From NCBI GenBank assembly GCA_031002005.1, contig CM061921.1, positions 142,509,283 through 142,573,282 of the forward strand: a stretch of 64,000 nucleotides of DNA, read 5' to 3'. Shown one piece after another: positions 22,609-32,179 of this stretch. The notes below the pieces were generated by a model. The model ran no database searches. It was not told the origin of the DNA and saw nothing but the letters and a program-made list of their open reading frames with translations. Each line of letters starts with the position of its first letter. The stretch's first letter is position 1. Source of the stretch: Vandiemenella viatica. Lineage: Eukaryota; Arthropoda; Insecta; Orthoptera; Morabidae. The position numbers and the translations under genes were made by a program.

Positions 22609-23540
22609 ATGGCGACGAAAAATAGTGATATTAACATTCCAATTTTCGATGGTTCAGACTATAGCAATTGGAAAATACGTATTCTCAAGTTCCTACAATT
22701 CAAAAAATGTAAAGATGTAGTAATGCGACCTAAAACATCTGCCGATGATGCCACATGGGACGATCGTGATATTCAAGCTACCAACTATATTTACAGCGCA
22801 ATAACGAACAGACAATTGGAATACATAAGTGAATTAGAGACGGCCTACGAAATCATTCAAAAGTTTGATGAAATGTATCTGAAAAGTCGACGGCTTTGCA
22901 AATTGTATGCCGACATAACCTCGAAAATGTGAAATTTAAAAATTACGCAGAAGTGTCTTTGTTCTTCGACGACTTTGAAAAGTGTGTAAATGAACTGAAA
23001 CAAGCCGGGGCGGTAATATCAGAACAAGAAAAACTGAATTATATGCTGAAATCTTTGCCGCAGAATTATAGTCATATTGGGGACTTGATTGACGTGCTCC
23101 CTGAAAAGGACAGAACAGTGGATTATTTGAAAAGTAAAATAAAATTGAAAAGGACAGAAGAAGAATCAAATGAGACATCACCTGACAGCTCTAATGCTTT
23201 TCGAGCAGAAACTAAGACATCATCAGCGTCACACACAAACTGTTTTAAACCAGGTCAGTTTCAAAAAGAATGTCGTACTCATACTGAATATACACAAAGA
23301 GGTCGAGGTCGTGGATATTCTATGAATAGAGGTCGCGGATATTTTGGAAATAGAGGACGTGGATATTCCGTCAGTAGAGGACGAGGTACATATAATGCAA
23401 GAAACTTTCATGGACGAGAACATTATAATAATGAGCGACCCAGATATGATCATCATGAGCAATATGGGAATAGTTTTCAGACAACTATCGCAAATAATAC
23501 AACAACAAATGAAAAAATGAGACAAAAAAAGGATAAATAG
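22609..23540 (+). pseudogene. Copia gag (frameshifted)
   Basis: Starts MATKNSDINIPIFDGSDYSN, with the FDGxNYxxWK motif of Copia gag. A frameshift near 22905-22930 joins it to NYAEVSLFFDDFEKCVNELK and LNYMLKSLPQNY, both standard gag blocks. The zinc knuckle is damaged: only NCFKPGQFQKEC remains, with fewer cysteines and no histidine. It is followed by at least four RGRGY-type units (23300-23390), an arginine-glycine-tyrosine stretch likely to bind RNA. Gag forms the virus-like particle. The frame then changes into pol near 23530. Confidence 0.85.
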
Positions 23541-24751
23541 AATGGTTACTTGACAGCGGCTGTACAGACCATATTATTAACACGGATGAATACTTTGAAT
23601 CTTGTGAGACATTAAAGAAACCTGTAAAAGTCAAAATTGGTGATGGTAGAATACTACAAGCTGAAAAGATTGGAAATATAAAGGTAAATTTTATGGTTTA
23701 TGGAAAAAAATCAGAAGTGATGTTGAAAAATGTGTTCTATGTTAAAGAAATGAAAGCAAACTTATTAAGTTACTCAAGAATTACAGACAAAAACTCAATT
23801 GTGTCAAAGGGGAGATTGGCAAAAATATATAACCCAAATAGAAAGGTGATAGGGGTTGCAATTAAAGATGAAAGATTATATAAGATGAGAAGCTATGTGA
23901 ATGAAAATACCTTGGAAGCAAATTTAAGTAAAAGTAAAATGACTGTGAAAGAGAAATTACACCGTACGCTGGGACATGTAAACTTCAATAATTTAGAAAT
24001 GATGTGCAAGAATGAAATATTGGAAGGATTGCCTAAAGAGACTGAACAAGAATATTTTAGGTGTGTGACATGCATAGAAAATAAAATGCATAACTTACCT
24101 TTTCATAATAACAGAAGAAAAGCAGATGATATACTACAAATAGTTCATACAGATTTGAATGGTCCTCATCAAACAGTAGGAGACCATGGTGAAAAATATT
24201 TTTTAAGTTTTATAGATGACTACAGCAAACTGGTTAAAGTCTATTGTATCCGGACAAAAAATGAAGTATATGATTGCTTAGTGCAATATGTTAATGAATT
24301 ACAAAACCTCACTGATAAGACAATAAAAGAATTACGTTGTGACAATGGTACCGAATATATAAATTCAAGAGTTTTTCAGTTTTCAAGAGAGAAAGGAATC
24401 GTTATAAAACCTTGTCCAGCATATGTTCACGAATTAAATGGAACTGCAGAGAGGTATAACCGGTCTCTAATGGATATGGCAAGATGTCTCTTATCAGAAG
24501 CTAAAGTTGGAAGAAAATATTGGCCAGAAATAATTAAAACAGCTGCCTACCTCAAAAATAGAACCTTGAACAATACTATTGAAAAGAAAAGTCCGTATGA
24601 AATATTTTTCAAAAGGAAGCCTACAATGAAGTATCTGAAAATGTATGGCAGTAGAGTCTTTGTACGAATACCAGAAGAGAGAAGAAAATCTAAATGGGAC
24701 AAGAAAGCAGAATTTTACTTGGCTATACAGACACTGGATATAGAGTATTAA
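23537..24751 (+). pseudogene. Copia protease and integrase
   Basis: One open frame of about 405 codons. The protease active site appears as LLDSGCTDHI at about 23550. The GAG-pre-integrase zinc site follows (HRTLGHVNFNNL, then CVTCIENK). The integrase core has VHTDLNGP (first D), LRCDNGTEYI (second D) and ELNGTAERYNRSLMDMA (E), so the D,D35E triad is intact. Near 24712 the frame is lost, just before the motif LGYTDTGYRV in another frame; the reading returns to this frame by about 24812. Confidence 0.9.
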
Positions 24752-25897
24752 TTAACAACAAAGTAATAGTAGCCAGACATTGTGATATTGTAGAAGAAGA
24801 AGTGACATTGTGTGGATTTCAAGATGAGAGAGATGAAAATTTGGAAGAAGGAAAAAGGAATTAAAAAGGAAAATTTGGAAGAGGAAAAAGAAATTGAAAA
24901 GGATAATCCAGAATGTGTAGGAGGAATTGATACAGATACACCAAACAGTAACAATGATGTAGAAATTGATGAAGACATGGACAGAAAGAAATAAAAAAGA
25001 CAAGTTAAACCTCCAACGCGATTTGCCGATGAGTTTGGCTATTATTGTATCAGTGTAAACTACTGTGATGCTATGACACCAGAAAACTTTCAGGAGGCGG
25101 TGAACTGCGATGATGCAAATGAATGGAAGGCAGCCATGGACCATGAGATGAACAGCCTAGTGAAAAACAATACATGGACACTCGTTGACAAGCCAACCAA
25201 GGACAAAAAGGTGATTGATGTGAAATGGGTATACAAAAAGAAGAGTGAAAGTGAGTATAAAGCCCGATTAGTAGTTAGAGGTTTTCAACAAACTGACTGT
25301 GTAGGTGATACTTATTCTCCTGTAGCAAAAATGCCAACCTTAAAGCTTTTATTGTCTTATTGTTGTCAAAATTCTATGGAAATCCATCAAATGGATGTAG
25401 AGACTGCATTTCTAAATAGTAAAGTTTTGTCTGAAGTTTATGTAAAGCAGCTAACAGGTTATGAAGATGGCTCTGATAAAGTTTATAAGCTAAACAAATC
25501 TTTGTATGGCCTAAAAGAGAGCCCACGCGCATGGTATGAATGTTTCAACATTTTTTTGACTGAACTAGAGTTTGAACGATGCAAATATGATTACTGTTTA
25601 TATTTCAAAAAAGAAGAAGATGTAACTGTTTATATCTTGTTATTTGTTGATGATTTGTTGATTTGCTGCAGAGACCAAAATGTTATTAACAATATTAAAA
25701 ACAAGCTTTCAGATAAATTCAAAATGAAAAATTTAGGTAGAGTAAAAAATTACATTGGTATAGACATTGAGTATAACTATGAACAAAATAACATTTTGAC
25801 TCTGAGTCAGGAATGTTACATTGAATCTTTAGCAAAACGCTATAATATTGAAAATGCTAAATTATACAAAACACCTATGGAAATAAATTTGAAATAA
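24752..25897 (+). pseudogene. Copia linker and reverse transcriptase
   Basis: An acidic, lysine-rich linker (24812-24994) ends in an in-frame TAA. The same frame then continues into MTPENFQEAVNCDDANEWKA, IDVKWVYKKK and KARLVVRGFQQ, the standard start of the Copia reverse transcriptase, then VETAFLNS and the catalytic LFVDDLLI (the FVDD box, about 25645). A second in-frame TAA ends it at 25895-25897. The rest of the frame is open, so the enzyme region itself is close to intact. Confidence 0.9.
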
Positions 25898-26590
25898 GAA
25901 AAAAGTGAATTAAATGACGACATCAAGTATAGAAATTTAATAGGAGCATTGTTGTATGTTAGTTATGGTACTAGACCAGATATATCATTCTCTGTAAACT
26001 ATTTAAGTCGTTTCCAAAACTGTTGTAATGAGACACATTTTAAGTATGCTCTTAGGGTGTTGAAATATTTGTTTTTGACTAAGACATTAAAACTAAAATA
26101 TTATAAAAACTACGATGCTGATATATTGGATTGCTATTTTGATTCTGATTGGGCAGGAGATGTGTTAGACCGAAAATCTACTACCGGATATGTAATTAGA
26201 TTGTATGGAAATGTTATCTTGTGGAAATCAAAAAAACAAAACTGTGTGACAAAATCTTCTACCTCTGCAGAATATACTGCCCTGTCAGAAGCAGTAACTG
26301 AAATCAATTTCCTAAGAAGCCTAATTAATGATGTATTTATTAAAATTTGTAAACCAGTAAAAATGTATGAAGATAATTCAGGCGCTGTAGCAATAGCTAA
26401 ATATCGAAATTTTACTAAGAACTCTAAACATATTGAGGTCCAATACCATTATATTCATGAAAATGTCAAAGAAAAGTTTATTGATGTTATTAAAATAGGG
26501 TCTGAAAATAATATTGCAGATGTATTAACTAAAGCTTTGGGAAGTGTCAAATTTATTAAATTCAGAGAATCCTTAAACATTAAAAATTAG
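25898..26590 (+). pseudogene. Copia RNase H domain
   Basis: Continues the reverse-transcriptase frame after one stop: YVSYGTRPDISFSVNYLSRF, then YFDSDWAGDVLDRKSTTGY, KSKKQNCVTKSSTSAEYTAL, YEDNSGAVAIAK and KHIEVQYHYIHE. These are the D, E, D and H signature blocks of Copia RNase H. The domain removes RNA during cDNA synthesis. It ends in TAG, about 10 bases before ND5 resumes. Confidence 0.92.
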
Positions 26591-26599
26591 AGTAGTATA

Positions 26600-27240
26600 T
26601 TAGTAAGTTGCTATCTAGTTTATGTTTATGTGGGATTCCTTTTTTGTCTGGTTTTTATTCTAAGGATCTTATTCTTGAATTATCTTCTGTGTATTATACA
26701 AATTATTTGATTTTTATTTTGTTTTATATTTCTACTGGATTAACAGCTATATATTTCTTTCGTTTATTTTATTATTCAATAATTAATTATTATGGTCATA
26801 TTAATTATTGTTTAATTGATAATAATTCTAATTACATATCCTTTGGTATAGTTGGTTTGTTATTTGTTGCTGTAATTGGTGGTTCTATAATAAGATGATT
26901 ACTATTCCCTATTCCTTATTGTATTTTTTTATCTTATTATCTTAAGTTTTTAATTATTATTATGGTCTTAGTTGGTTTATATATTGGTTGTTTACTGATT
27001 TCTTTTTATTTATATTTTTATAAATTTTCTTATAACTATATTTACTGATTTCTTGGTTCTATGTGATTTATACATTTTTTATCTCCTAATTTTGTAAGAT
27101 TGTATCCTCTGAATTATCGTTCTAAAATTTTAAAGAATTTTGATCATGGATGAAATGAAAAAAATTTGTGGTCAAGGTTTATATAATTTATATATTTATT
27201 TGTTAGCTTATTTACAGGGTTGTTATGATTTAAATTATAA
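26600..27240 (+). pseudogene. ND5: ND5 3' part (NUMT)
   Basis: Mitochondrial-code reading LSSLCLCGIPFLSGFYSKDL resumes ND5 and stays open through NYRSKILKNFDHGWNEKN to a TAA at 27238-27240. That stop may be premature, because the following 57 bases to tRNA-Phe read open in the same frame (NMFMIFYYMN) and insect ND5 usually abuts tRNA-Phe. It lacks about 15-20 codons next to the Copia join. Confidence 0.93.
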
Positions 27241-27297
27241 AACATATTTATTATTTTTTACTACATGAATATTGATTCTGTTTATTTTATTTATTTA

Positions 27298-27362
27298 ACT
27301 TGAATAGCTTATTTTAGAGCAATACATTGAAGCTGTATAGGAAGTATATTTACTTTTAAGTA
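27298..27362 (+). pseudogene. trnF: tRNA-Phe (GAA), NUMT copy
   Basis: Acceptor ACTTGAA pairs with TTTAAGT; anticodon GAA within CATTGAAGCTG. Position after ND5 and before divergent tRNA-Glu is the insect arrangement. Confidence 0.88.
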
Positions 27363-27426
27363 CTTATAAATAATTAAATATTATTTTTACAATGAAAATG
27401 TAATGTTTTATTTAAACTATATAAAC
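27363..27426 (-). pseudogene. trnE: tRNA-Glu (TTC), NUMT copy
   Basis: Minus-strand reading has ACATTTTCATTGT, anticodon TTC, between AT-only stems. Ends approximate. Confidence 0.85.
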
Positions 27427-27427
27427 C

Positions 27428-27494
27428 AGAGAAATTAACGGAATTTAACCGCTATTATTATAAGTTAGCAGCTTATATAATGTCATTATATCTC
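27428..27494 (-). pseudogene. trnS1: tRNA-Ser1 (GCT), NUMT copy
   Basis: Minus-strand TATAAGCTGCTAACTTATA gives the GCT anticodon arm; GCGGTTAAATTCCG forms the T-arm side. As in insects it likely lacked a normal D arm. Confidence 0.85.
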
Positions 27495-27495
27495 C

Positions 27496-27561
27496 TTAAT
27501 TGGAATATTAATATTCAATTATATTATTAACACTAATATGCCTCTTTTTGGCTTCAATTAA
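27496..27561 (-). pseudogene. trnN: tRNA-Asn (GTT), NUMT copy
   Basis: Minus strand starts TTAATTGAAGCC; anticodon GTT in TAGTGTTAATA; the 3' side TTCCAATTAA closes the acceptor. Confidence 0.88.
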
Positions 27562-27564
27562 TCT

Positions 27565-27627
27565 TAAATAAGGGTTACTGAACCAATTTTTCAGGTCAAA
27601 ACTGAATGCGATAATCGCTTCTTATTT
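27565..27627 (-). pseudogene. trnR: tRNA-Arg, NUMT copy with altered anticodon
   Basis: Acceptor AAATAAG/CTTATTT and anticodon stem TTCAG/CTGAA are intact. The loop reads TTTTGAC, giving TTG instead of the TCG expected for insect mitochondrial tRNA-Arg. A single C-to-T change explains it. Confidence 0.85.
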
Positions 27628-27628
27628 G

Positions 27629-27691
27629 AGATTAATTGATTTATCAATACTTTTTGAATGCAACTCAAATGTTATAGTTAACTATAATCCT
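27629..27691 (-). pseudogene. trnA: tRNA-Ala (TGC), NUMT copy
   Basis: Minus strand AGGATTATAGTTAACTATAA forms the acceptor and D arm; anticodon TGC in AGTTGCATTC. Abuts ND3. Confidence 0.88.
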
Positions 27692-28046
27692 ATTCTGCTC
27701 ATTTTAGAGCACCTTGATTTCATTCATGATATAATCCCACCAGCAGAACAGTAATTAAAAATATTGTTGTTATTGTTCATGTAACTATTCTTGGGATGTT
27801 TATGATAATAATAATTGGTAGAATTATGCAATTTCTACATCAAAAATTAAGAATATTACTGCAATTAGAAAAAATTGAAGTGAGAATGGTATTCGGGATG
27901 ATTTTTGTTGGATCAAATCCACATTCAAATGGGGTTCTTTTTTCACGGTCATTTATTATTTTCTTTGAAATTATTGCTGCAATTACTAATACTATTACTG
28001 GAATTGTTAATGAGATTAAGGCTCTAATTATTATTAAAATAATTAT
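27690..28046 (-). pseudogene. ND3: ND3 (NUMT, two frameshifts)
   Basis: Starts at ATA overlapping tRNA-Gly by two bases, reading [20 protein letters not shown] and [17 protein letters not shown]. One indel then shifts the frame before [20 protein letters not shown] and DVEIA; a second shifts it before ILPIIIIMNI, and it ends LYHEWNQGALKWAE then TAG. All blocks of complex I subunit 3 are present, in three frames. The length (357 nt) is close to the usual ~354. Confidence 0.93.
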
Positions 28047-28107
28047 TTATCTTGATTTTTCAAACTTTTTAATTGGAAGTTAATTGTACTATTTATACTA
28101 GATAAAT
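28045..28107 (-). pseudogene. trnG: tRNA-Gly (TCC), NUMT copy
   Basis: Acceptor ATTTATC pairs with GATAAAT; anticodon TCC in AACTTCCAATT. Lies between COX3 and ND3 as in insects. Confidence 0.9.
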
Positions 28108-28897
28108 ATCTACCTCATCAATAAATTGAAACATATGAGAATAGCCAAACAACATCTACAATGTGTCAATATCATGCTGCCGCTTCAAATCCAAAGTGAT
28201 GATTTATAGAGAAATGATTTATTTTATGTCGTATTAAACATATTAATAGGAATGATGATCCAATAATTACATGGATTCCATGGAATCCAGTTGCTATAAA
28301 AAATGAAGATCCATATACTGCATCAGCAATAGTAAAATTTGCTTCTCAATATTCTTATGCTTGAAGCATAGTAAAATATATACCAAGTATTCCTGTAATA
28401 ATTAATGCTTGTAATCTTTGGGAATGATTAGATTCTATAAGTCCATGATGCACTCATGTAACTGTAATTCCTGAAGTTAATAAAACTACTGTATTTAATA
28501 GGGGGATTTGTATAGGATTAAATGGTAGTACTCCTTTTGGCGGTCAGTTTGTACCTAATTCAATCGCAGGAGCAAGTCTTCTATTAAAATATGCTCAAAA
28601 AAATGAAACGAAAAATAATACTTCTGATGTAATAAATAAAATTATTCCTCATCGTAACCCAATAGATACAGGAATAGTATGGAGTCCTTGATATATACCT
28701 TCTCGTACTACGTCTCGTCATCATTGATATATAGTTAATAGGGTAATTATTATTCCTATTAAGAACAAATTTATTTCTAATATATTAAATCATTTGGCTA
28801 ATCCTGATACTATAATTATTGCTCCAATGGCCCTTGTTAGGGGCCATGGTCTGTAATCTACTAGATGGATAGGTTGATTTGAGTGAGTTGTTAACAT
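28108..28897 (-). pseudogene. COX3: COX3 (NUMT, one nonsense codon)
   Basis: A full-length frame of about 263 codons from ATG (MLTTHSNQPIHLVDY) to an incomplete stop T next to tRNA-Gly, ending VSIYWWG plus Ser. The only lesion I see is a TAA at 28355-28357 where the protein normally has tyrosine (LQA-Y-EY). Cytochrome c oxidase subunit III is a seven-helix inner-membrane protein. One substitution in about 790 bases of frame suggests a fairly recent nuclear transfer. Confidence 0.95.
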
Positions 28898-28899
28898 AA

Positions 28900-29577
28900 T
28901 TAATATACTTCACTTGAATATAATGTTCTTAAAACTGAAAATACATATGCTTGGATAATAGCTACTGCTGATTCTAATATTAATAATATTTTTTGTGCTA
29001 TTAATATTAGAATCATTATTTGATAAGCAATAATCGGGCCAGTATTTCCTATCAAAGTTAATAGGAGGTGTCCTGCAATTATATTTGCAGCTAATCGAAT
29101 TGCTAGTGTCCCTGGTCGAATAATGTTAATAACTGTTTCAATTAATACTATAAATGATATAAGGGCTCATGGTGTACCTTGAGGTACTAAATGTATAAAT
29201 ATATGATTTGTGTTGTTAATTCATCCAAATAGTATAAAGCATACTCAAAGTGGCAATGCTAGGGAGAATGTTATAGACATATGTCTTGTGCTGGTAAATA
29301 CATATGGAAATAATCCTATGAAATTATTAAATATAATTATAATAAATAGTGAAATAAATATTATTGTTGTCCCTTTACTTCTTTTATATCCTAAAAGAGT
29401 TTTAAATTCAACATGAAAAATCATTATTATTTTATTTCATGTTGAATTTAATCGTGATGGAATTAATCAGAATGTTATGGGAATAATAATTAATCCAATA
29501 ATTGCTCTTATTCAATTAATTGATAAATTTATAATATTTGTTGATGGGTCAAATGTTGAGAATAAATTTACTATCAT
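28900..29577 (-). pseudogene. ATP6: ATP6 (NUMT, frame intact)
   Basis: An uninterrupted 225-codon frame in the mitochondrial code, from MMVNLFSTFDPSTNIMN to LYSSEVY then TAA. It has the proton-channel blocks PQGTPWALMSFMVLIETV and [19 protein letters not shown], including the key arginine of helix 4. ATP6 is the a-subunit of ATP synthase. Read in the nuclear code its TGA codons stop it, so it cannot be expressed as protein from here. It overlaps ATP8 by the usual few bases. Confidence 0.95.
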
Positions 29578-29747
29578 TTTCAGACTAATATATTTTTATT
29601 TTGTTTAAATGTTTTAGTTGATATGTATTGATACGAGTGTTGATTTATTGTATTGAATAGATAATAATTTGTTATATTAAATAAGATAAATGTTATAGAA
29701 AATAAGATAAATAGAGATAATCATTTTAATGGGGATATTTGTGGAAT
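29571..29747 (-). pseudogene. ATP8: ATP8 (NUMT, frame intact)
   Basis: Reads IPQMSPLKWLSLFILF to NMLVWKW then TAG, about 58 codons. It has the conserved PQMSP start and tryptophan-rich end of insect ATP8, and a single membrane segment. The end overlaps ATP6 (shared ATGATAG). An upstream in-frame ATA (about 29759) is an alternative start. Confidence 0.93.
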
Positions 29748-29764
29748 TAAAATATTTATGTTTT

Positions 29765-29835
29765 CCACCAGAAGTATTTGTTAATATACTATATATTGGT
29801 TTAAGAGACCATTACTTACTTTCGGCCATCCGGTG
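29765..29835 (-). pseudogene. trnK: tRNA-Lys (CTT), NUMT copy
   Basis: Acceptor CACCGGA pairs with TCTGGTG; anticodon loop CTCTTAA gives CTT between stems TGGT/ACCA. It lies between tRNA-Asp and ATP8, the reverse of the ancestral insect order. Confidence 0.92.
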
Positions 29836-29904
29836 TAAGAAGTATTAATTAATAATATTTATAGATTGACATTCAATTTTTTATTTTTTTTTAACTAACT
29901 TCTT
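29836..29904 (-). pseudogene. trnD: tRNA-Asp (GTC), NUMT copy
   Basis: Acceptor AAGAAGT pairs with ACTTCTT; anticodon loop ATGTCAA gives GTC. It starts inside the COX2 stop codon. Placed directly after COX2. Confidence 0.92.
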
Positions 29905-30559
29905 ATTCAATTATTTTCTTGATTCATATCATGAATCAATTTCTTGATGTTCTTTCTACAACAATGGGTATAAATCTATGATTTACACCACAAATTTCTG
30001 AACATTGACCATAAAATAGACCAGGATGGTTAATACTAAATCTGGCTTGATTAAGCCACCCTGGAGTGGCATCTACTTTAATTCCAATTGATGGAACTGT
30101 TCATGAATGAAGAACATCAGATGCTATCGTTAAAATTCGTATGGGAATATTTATTGGGATAATAGTTCGATTGTCAACATCTAGTAGTCGGAAATTGTTA
30201 TTTTTTAAATCATTTTCATTTAATATATATGAGTCAAATTCAATATTTTTGAAGTCTGAATATTCATAACTTCAATATCATTGATGACCAATTGTTTTAA
30301 TCGTAATTAAAGCATCATTAGTATCATCAATTAAATATAATATTCCAATTGATGGTAATATAGTCCAAATAGGCTCAATTAAATGTCCATGTAATATATA
30401 CCGATATAATAATTTATTATTCAGTATATACACCATGAAATATCCTACTACTATAGTAATTACGATTAAAACAATTAGTGCGTGGTCATGAAAAAATGAT
30501 AATTGTTCTATTAATGGTGATGAACTATCTTGGAAAGAAATATTTGATAAAGTTGCAAT
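29903..30559 (-). pseudogene. COX2: COX2 (NUMT, frame intact)
   Basis: An uninterrupted frame of 218 codons in the mitochondrial code, from ATT (IATLSNISFQDSSSPLMEQL) to KKMIE then TAA. It carries the CuA site blocks GHQWYWSYEYSDF and [20 protein letters not shown], with both cysteines, the bridging glutamate, histidines and methionine. COX2 accepts electrons from cytochrome c. TGA tryptophans prevent nuclear translation. Confidence 0.96.
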
Positions 30560-30562
30560 TTT

Positions 30563-30626
30563 TCTAATAAAAGGTTGAACTTTATATGTAAAGCTTAAAT
30601 CTACTGCACTTATCTGAAATATTAGA
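30563..30626 (-). pseudogene. trnL2: tRNA-Leu2 (TAA), NUMT copy
   Basis: Acceptor TCTAATA pairs with TATTAGA; the anticodon region TAGATTTAAGCTT gives TAA. Lies between COX1 and COX2 as in insects. Confidence 0.92.
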
Positions 30627-30627
30627 A

Positions 30628-30838
30628 ATTAGATACAATTGGTAATTCATTGTATCTATGTTTTGCTGGTGGATAGTTTTGATTTCATTCATTAGAACTT
30701 GATATATTAAAATTATATATTAATTTTCGATTTGAAATTATTCTCTCTCATATGATTATAATAAATATGATAATTCTAATAAATGAGATGGTTGATCATA
30801 CACTGGATAATACATTTCATGATGTTTCTTTATTATTC
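30628..30838 (-). pseudogene. COX1: COX1 3' end (NUMT breakpoint)
   Basis: About 68 codons of the C-terminus: ETSWNVLSSVWSTISFI through NEWNQNYPPAKHRYNELPIV to SNF and TAA. Upstream of ETSWN the reading (ERMMK) no longer matches the conserved YPD-containing COX1 sequence, so the mitochondrial insertion ends at about 30838. Confidence 0.93.
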
Positions 30839-32175
30839 TTTCAGCGAAGGTTGTAGTCCGTTCTGGATTTAAGATAAAGACCCTACAGAACAGACACATT
30901 CCTAATTTATAAGTGTTTTAGGAACTGGTTAATAAACGGAAATCTGGATGGCTCGATGGAGATTCGTCCATTGGTAGGTTATAGAATATCTTTCATTTAT
31001 ACCTCTTCTTGAACCAACGATAATATTTTACTGAAATATTTCTATGCACATTACTGTCGATAGCGTATAAGCAACTATTTACGCTTTTGTAACAGATAAT
31101 AATATTTCCGTGTTGCTGGGCCAACACTTGTCACTGACCTAGTGACCACATTCCAGAGTGTTGATACACCGGCCTCGGCGCACGCCTAAGTACCCTGAGG
31201 CAAGGACATCAATGGAATTCCAAGATGCCTCAGGCCATATTAAGAGAGACAGAGAGATCATGTGGAAGAGTGTGGATTATCCCTGACTGACGCATGCGCA
31301 GATGAACTTTCTTGTTGCATGCACTGGCTGTTGGTGCCAACTAGTGGCAACTGTGAAGTCGTGCACCTCCATTCCCCTTTCCACCATTGGCCTACTCGAA
31401 TCACCCATATCTGTGACGTCATAGGACCTTGGATGTCATTGCTCCATTTTGAATAACCCACCAACTGGATGTGATGTCACAGAGGGTGGAGGTAAAAGGG
31501 AAGGGAAGCAGACATTTTTGTTTCATGTGACTGGTTTGGGAACTCAGCAAAGTCATCCTCAGACATCTACTTTGCTGTTCAAGGTGCATTTGATTTAATG
31601 CACACTGTGCTGGAAATTTCTCTGCTTTTCACGACATTGTGACAAATTTAATCTTGCACATTTTTAATGCCTGATTAGAGAGTAGCTGACAGATAGGAGT
31701 GAGATTCTTTAATATTCATCAGTGGTGGTTCGTGGTAGACAATGTGGAGTTGCAGCACCCCCATTCAAAATTATCGTTGCTAAAAATATACAAAGAGTTT
31801 GCCAACCTACTTCTCTTATTGTAATGGAGGTATAGAATTAAACATTGGACCTAATGGTAGCAATCAACTCCCTGTTCATTAATAATAATAATAATAAATA
31901 TAATGTACAAAAATTCCTCATATGGAACTGCGCTAGTGGCAGCACAAGAAGCATGGCATTTAGCCGTTTCCACATATTTCCGACCCAGAAATGTGTGCAT
32001 ACGCTGAATGAACAGTTGATTTATAGCCAGTACTGCGGATATTGCAGATCAATTAAAACAATTTTTGATTTTTTCGTTTGATTAACAATTGGGGATTTTG
32101 CGGGGACTACCTGGAATTAAGTTTAAGTTAATAGTGAAAGGGCTCAAGCTCCTGTGGCTACTTCCCTACATGCCC
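30839..32175. other. Unassigned sequence right of the NUMT
   Basis: Contains a GC-richer patch (31130-31480) and an AATAAT microsatellite-like run (about 31880). No coding domain recognised on either strand. Confidence 0.4.
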
Positions 32176-32179
32176 ACTT

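Larger units (their letters stand above)
22319..26600 (+). mobile_element. Ty1/Copia retrotransposon inserted in ND5, 3' LTR missing
   Basis: A TGTTGG... 5' LTR, a tRNA-iMet-type primer site, gag, and pol in Copia order (protease, integrase, reverse transcriptase, RNase H). ND5 resumes within about 10 bases of the RNase H stop codon, so there is no polypurine tract and no 3' LTR. The ND5 reading also lacks roughly 15-20 codons at the join. I infer one deletion that removed the element's 3' end and the adjacent ND5 bases. A few frameshifts and two in-frame stops break the coding region. Confidence 0.92.
20588..30838. other. NUMT: about 6 kb of mitochondrial DNA, split by a Copia element
   Basis: The gene order is partial ND4, tRNA-His, ND5, tRNA-Phe on plus, then tRNA-Glu, Ser, Asn, Arg, Ala, ND3, tRNA-Gly, COX3, ATP6, ATP8, tRNA-Lys, tRNA-Asp, COX2, tRNA-Leu and the COX1 end on minus. 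That is a contiguous half of an insect mitochondrial genome. Coding uses the invertebrate mitochondrial code (TGA Trp, ATA Met, AGA Ser). Nuclear location is shown by a nested Copia element (22319-about 26600), internal stops, indels and truncation at both ends. The right end breaks within COX1, after which the reading no longer matches. Confidence 0.96.

Noticed and set aside
24812..24994. An independent small acidic/lysine-rich protein gene
   Set aside because: It lies in the pol frame between integrase and reverse transcriptase of the Copia element and is the usual variable linker.
27796..28083. A plus-strand 95-codon frame
   Set aside because: It is antisense to the ND3 remnant and arises because the complementary mitochondrial codons lack stops in that frame.
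29210..29416. A plus-strand 68-codon frame
   Set aside because: Antisense of the intact ATP6 frame in the NUMT.
20588..30838. Assembly contamination by real mitochondrial DNA
   Set aside because: Internal stops, indels, a nested Copia element and truncation at both ends are not compatible with functional mtDNA; junction reads would still be a useful check.
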